Assembly (NCBI GenBank): GCA_020722965.1
Contig: DYJT01000005.1
Location: 11,711-75,710 of the forward strand
DNA from: Brachyspira murdochii
GTDB taxonomy: Bacteria; Spirochaetota; JAAYUW01
Direction of reading: 5' to 3'
DNA: 64,000 nucleotides
A program made the position numbers and the translations under genes. The notes beneath the pieces are model-generated. The model was not told the origin of the DNA. It saw only the letters and a list, made by a program, of their open reading frames with translations, and ran no database searches. The stretch's first letter is position 1, and every line of letters starts with the position of its first letter. Of this stretch, positions 63,036 to 64,000 are shown one piece after another.

Positions 63036-64000
63036 CTTTCTTCTCCTGCTGCTTTGCTAGTAGTTCTTCTGAAATCCCAATATTAAAGTAAAGTTTAGCC
63101 GCTCTATAAAGATCTTTCATATTTATTATTTCAACCTGCGAATGCATATATCTTAAAGGTATTCCTATAAGAGCGGTTCTTACTCCTTTTCTTGTAATTT
63201 GAATTATAGCTGCATCAGTTCCAGCTGGTCTTGGTTCAATCTCAAATTGGAATGGTATATCCTCTCTTTCGGCTATCTCTTTTATCTTTTTGACAAAAGA
63301 AGGTGTATGACCTGGTCCGAAGGAAATAGTAGGACCTTTTCCACAAGAAACTTTCAAAGGATTACCAACAGGATCGCCAAAAGTAACATCGCAACTTATC
63401 GAATAATCTGGATCTATTGCATAAGCCGCTACTTTTGCCCCTCTTAGTCCAACTTCTTCTTGCACGGAAAAAGAAAAATATATGTCATGATATGGCTGGG
63501 CATTTGAGAGTAGATTGGCAGCCATATATAAGACTATAGCACCAGCTTTATCATCAAAACCAGCAGATATATATGATGAACCAACCAATTTCTTTGGTTC
63601 ATAGTCTATTAAACCAACATCACCGATAGATACTATTTTTTCAATTTCTTCTTTGTTATAGCCACAATCAATAAAGAGTTTGTCTATTGGATCAATTTTT
63701 TTTATCTCTTCGGACGACATAAGATGAGGTGGCTTTGTTCCTATAATGCCAAAAATTTCTTTCTTACCAAAAATTTTTATTCTTTTACCAGGTAAGGCTT
63801 TTTTGTTTATACCACCAATATTTGTGAAACGAAGTATTCCGTTTTCTTCAATTTTGGTAATCATTATACCTATCTGGTCATAGTGAGTTTCAAAAAGCAA
63901 TTTTGCCTTTTTCTTTCCATAACCCTTTTTAAAAGCTATAACATTTCCCATTACATCGATTTCTACTTTATCACATAAAGGTTTCATGGATTTCTCAATG
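63025..64000 (-). CDS. M42-family aminopeptidase, partial (first of three)
   Basis: Third paralogue, with ETHYDQIGIMI (Tyr beside the metal His/Asp), GFDDKAG, VQEEVGLRGA, SCDVTFGDP and RYMHSQVEI. An internal ATG at 63987 exists, but the frame continues to the window edge as IEKS, matching the IEKY segment before the same point in the third copy; so the true N-terminus (about 25 residues) lies outside. Metal ligands complete in the visible part. Confidence 0.93.
   Translation of the reverse strand, partial: IEKSMKPLCDKVEIDVMGNVIAFKKGYGKKKAKLLFETHYDQIGIMITKIEENGILRFTNIGGINKKALPGKRIKIFGKKEIFGIIGTKPPHLMSSEEIKKIDPIDKLFIDCGYNKEEIEKIVSIGDVGLIDYEPKKLVGSSYISAGFDDKAGAIVLYMAANLLSNAQPYHDIYFSFSVQEEVGLRGAKVAAYAIDPDYSISCDVTFGDPVGNPLKVSCGKGPTISFGPGHTPSFVKKIKEIAEREDIPFQFEIEPRPAGTDAAIIQITRKGVRTALIGIPLRYMHSQVEIINMKDLYRAAKLYFNIGISEELLAKQQEKKDDR

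Overview
The window is AT-rich, bacterial, gene-dense and has no phage, insertion sequence or RNA gene that I can recognise. Gene content points to a low-GC spirochaete, or a close relative of that phylum. The evidence is several methyl-accepting chemotaxis-type proteins, two of them with 7TMR-DISM sensors, a bactofilin, an HD-GYP protein beside a stand-alone FlhB C-terminal domain, many lipoproteins with spirochaete-like lipoboxes, and a periplasmic protein (58.6-59.3 kb) of a type I associate with Treponema-like genomes. This assignment is an inference; no rRNA is present to settle it.

Layout. 0.1-8.5 kb (+): a dCache chemoreceptor, a GH114/TM1410-type lipoprotein whose two halves appear circularly permuted, a large two-domain adenylyl cyclase/ATPase/TPR protein, and an orphan metal- or cobalamin-type binding protein. 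8.6-13.4 kb: FtsK (-), an unknown lipoprotein, a nitroreductase and a ferritin (+). 13.4-26.6 kb (-): a purine/urate-type catabolic block made of a hydantoinase-like amidohydrolase, the three subunits of a molybdenum hydroxylase, an 8-oxoguanine-deaminase-type amidohydrolase and YgfK. It is interrupted by two + strand genes, a YihY membrane protein and a clostripain-family lipoprotein. 26.6-34.4 kb: transaldolase, TPR lipoprotein, PadR regulator, an unknown gene with murD, then a minus-strand operon of chemoreceptor, YhcC-type radical SAM protein and oligopeptide-type binding lipoprotein. 34.6-40.5 kb (+): glnA, ybaK, an MFS transporter, acpS, a DUF2225 protein, truA and a bactofilin. 40.6-45.9 kb: a small outer-membrane-like protein, an MthK-like K+ channel paired with a free cyclic-nucleotide-binding protein, an MBL-fold hydrolase with a glycogen-synthase-like glycosyltransferase, and a response regulator. 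45.9-54.2 kb (-): mfd, HD-GYP, FlhB-C, a YlqG-position gene, then rplS, trmD, rimM, khpA and rpsP in reverse. 54.3-61 kb: two tandem DISM chemoreceptors, a STAS protein (+), and three poorly characterised genes. 61-64 kb (-): three consecutive M42 aminopeptidases, the last running off the window.

Themes. Nucleotide signalling recurs: a cyclase, a cNMP-binding protein next to a K+ channel, and an HD-GYP protein. The purine block could feed ammonia to the glutamine synthetase. At four places a pair of imperfect direct repeats of about 26-31 bp lies 65-71 bp apart. At three of these the repeat duplicates the head or tail of a gene (acpS, trmD, and the gene at 51.2 kb). A purine-strand tract of 309 bp containing only three G on the + strand lies inside the purine operon. 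These repeats and the permuted lipoprotein are the least ordinary features of the window.
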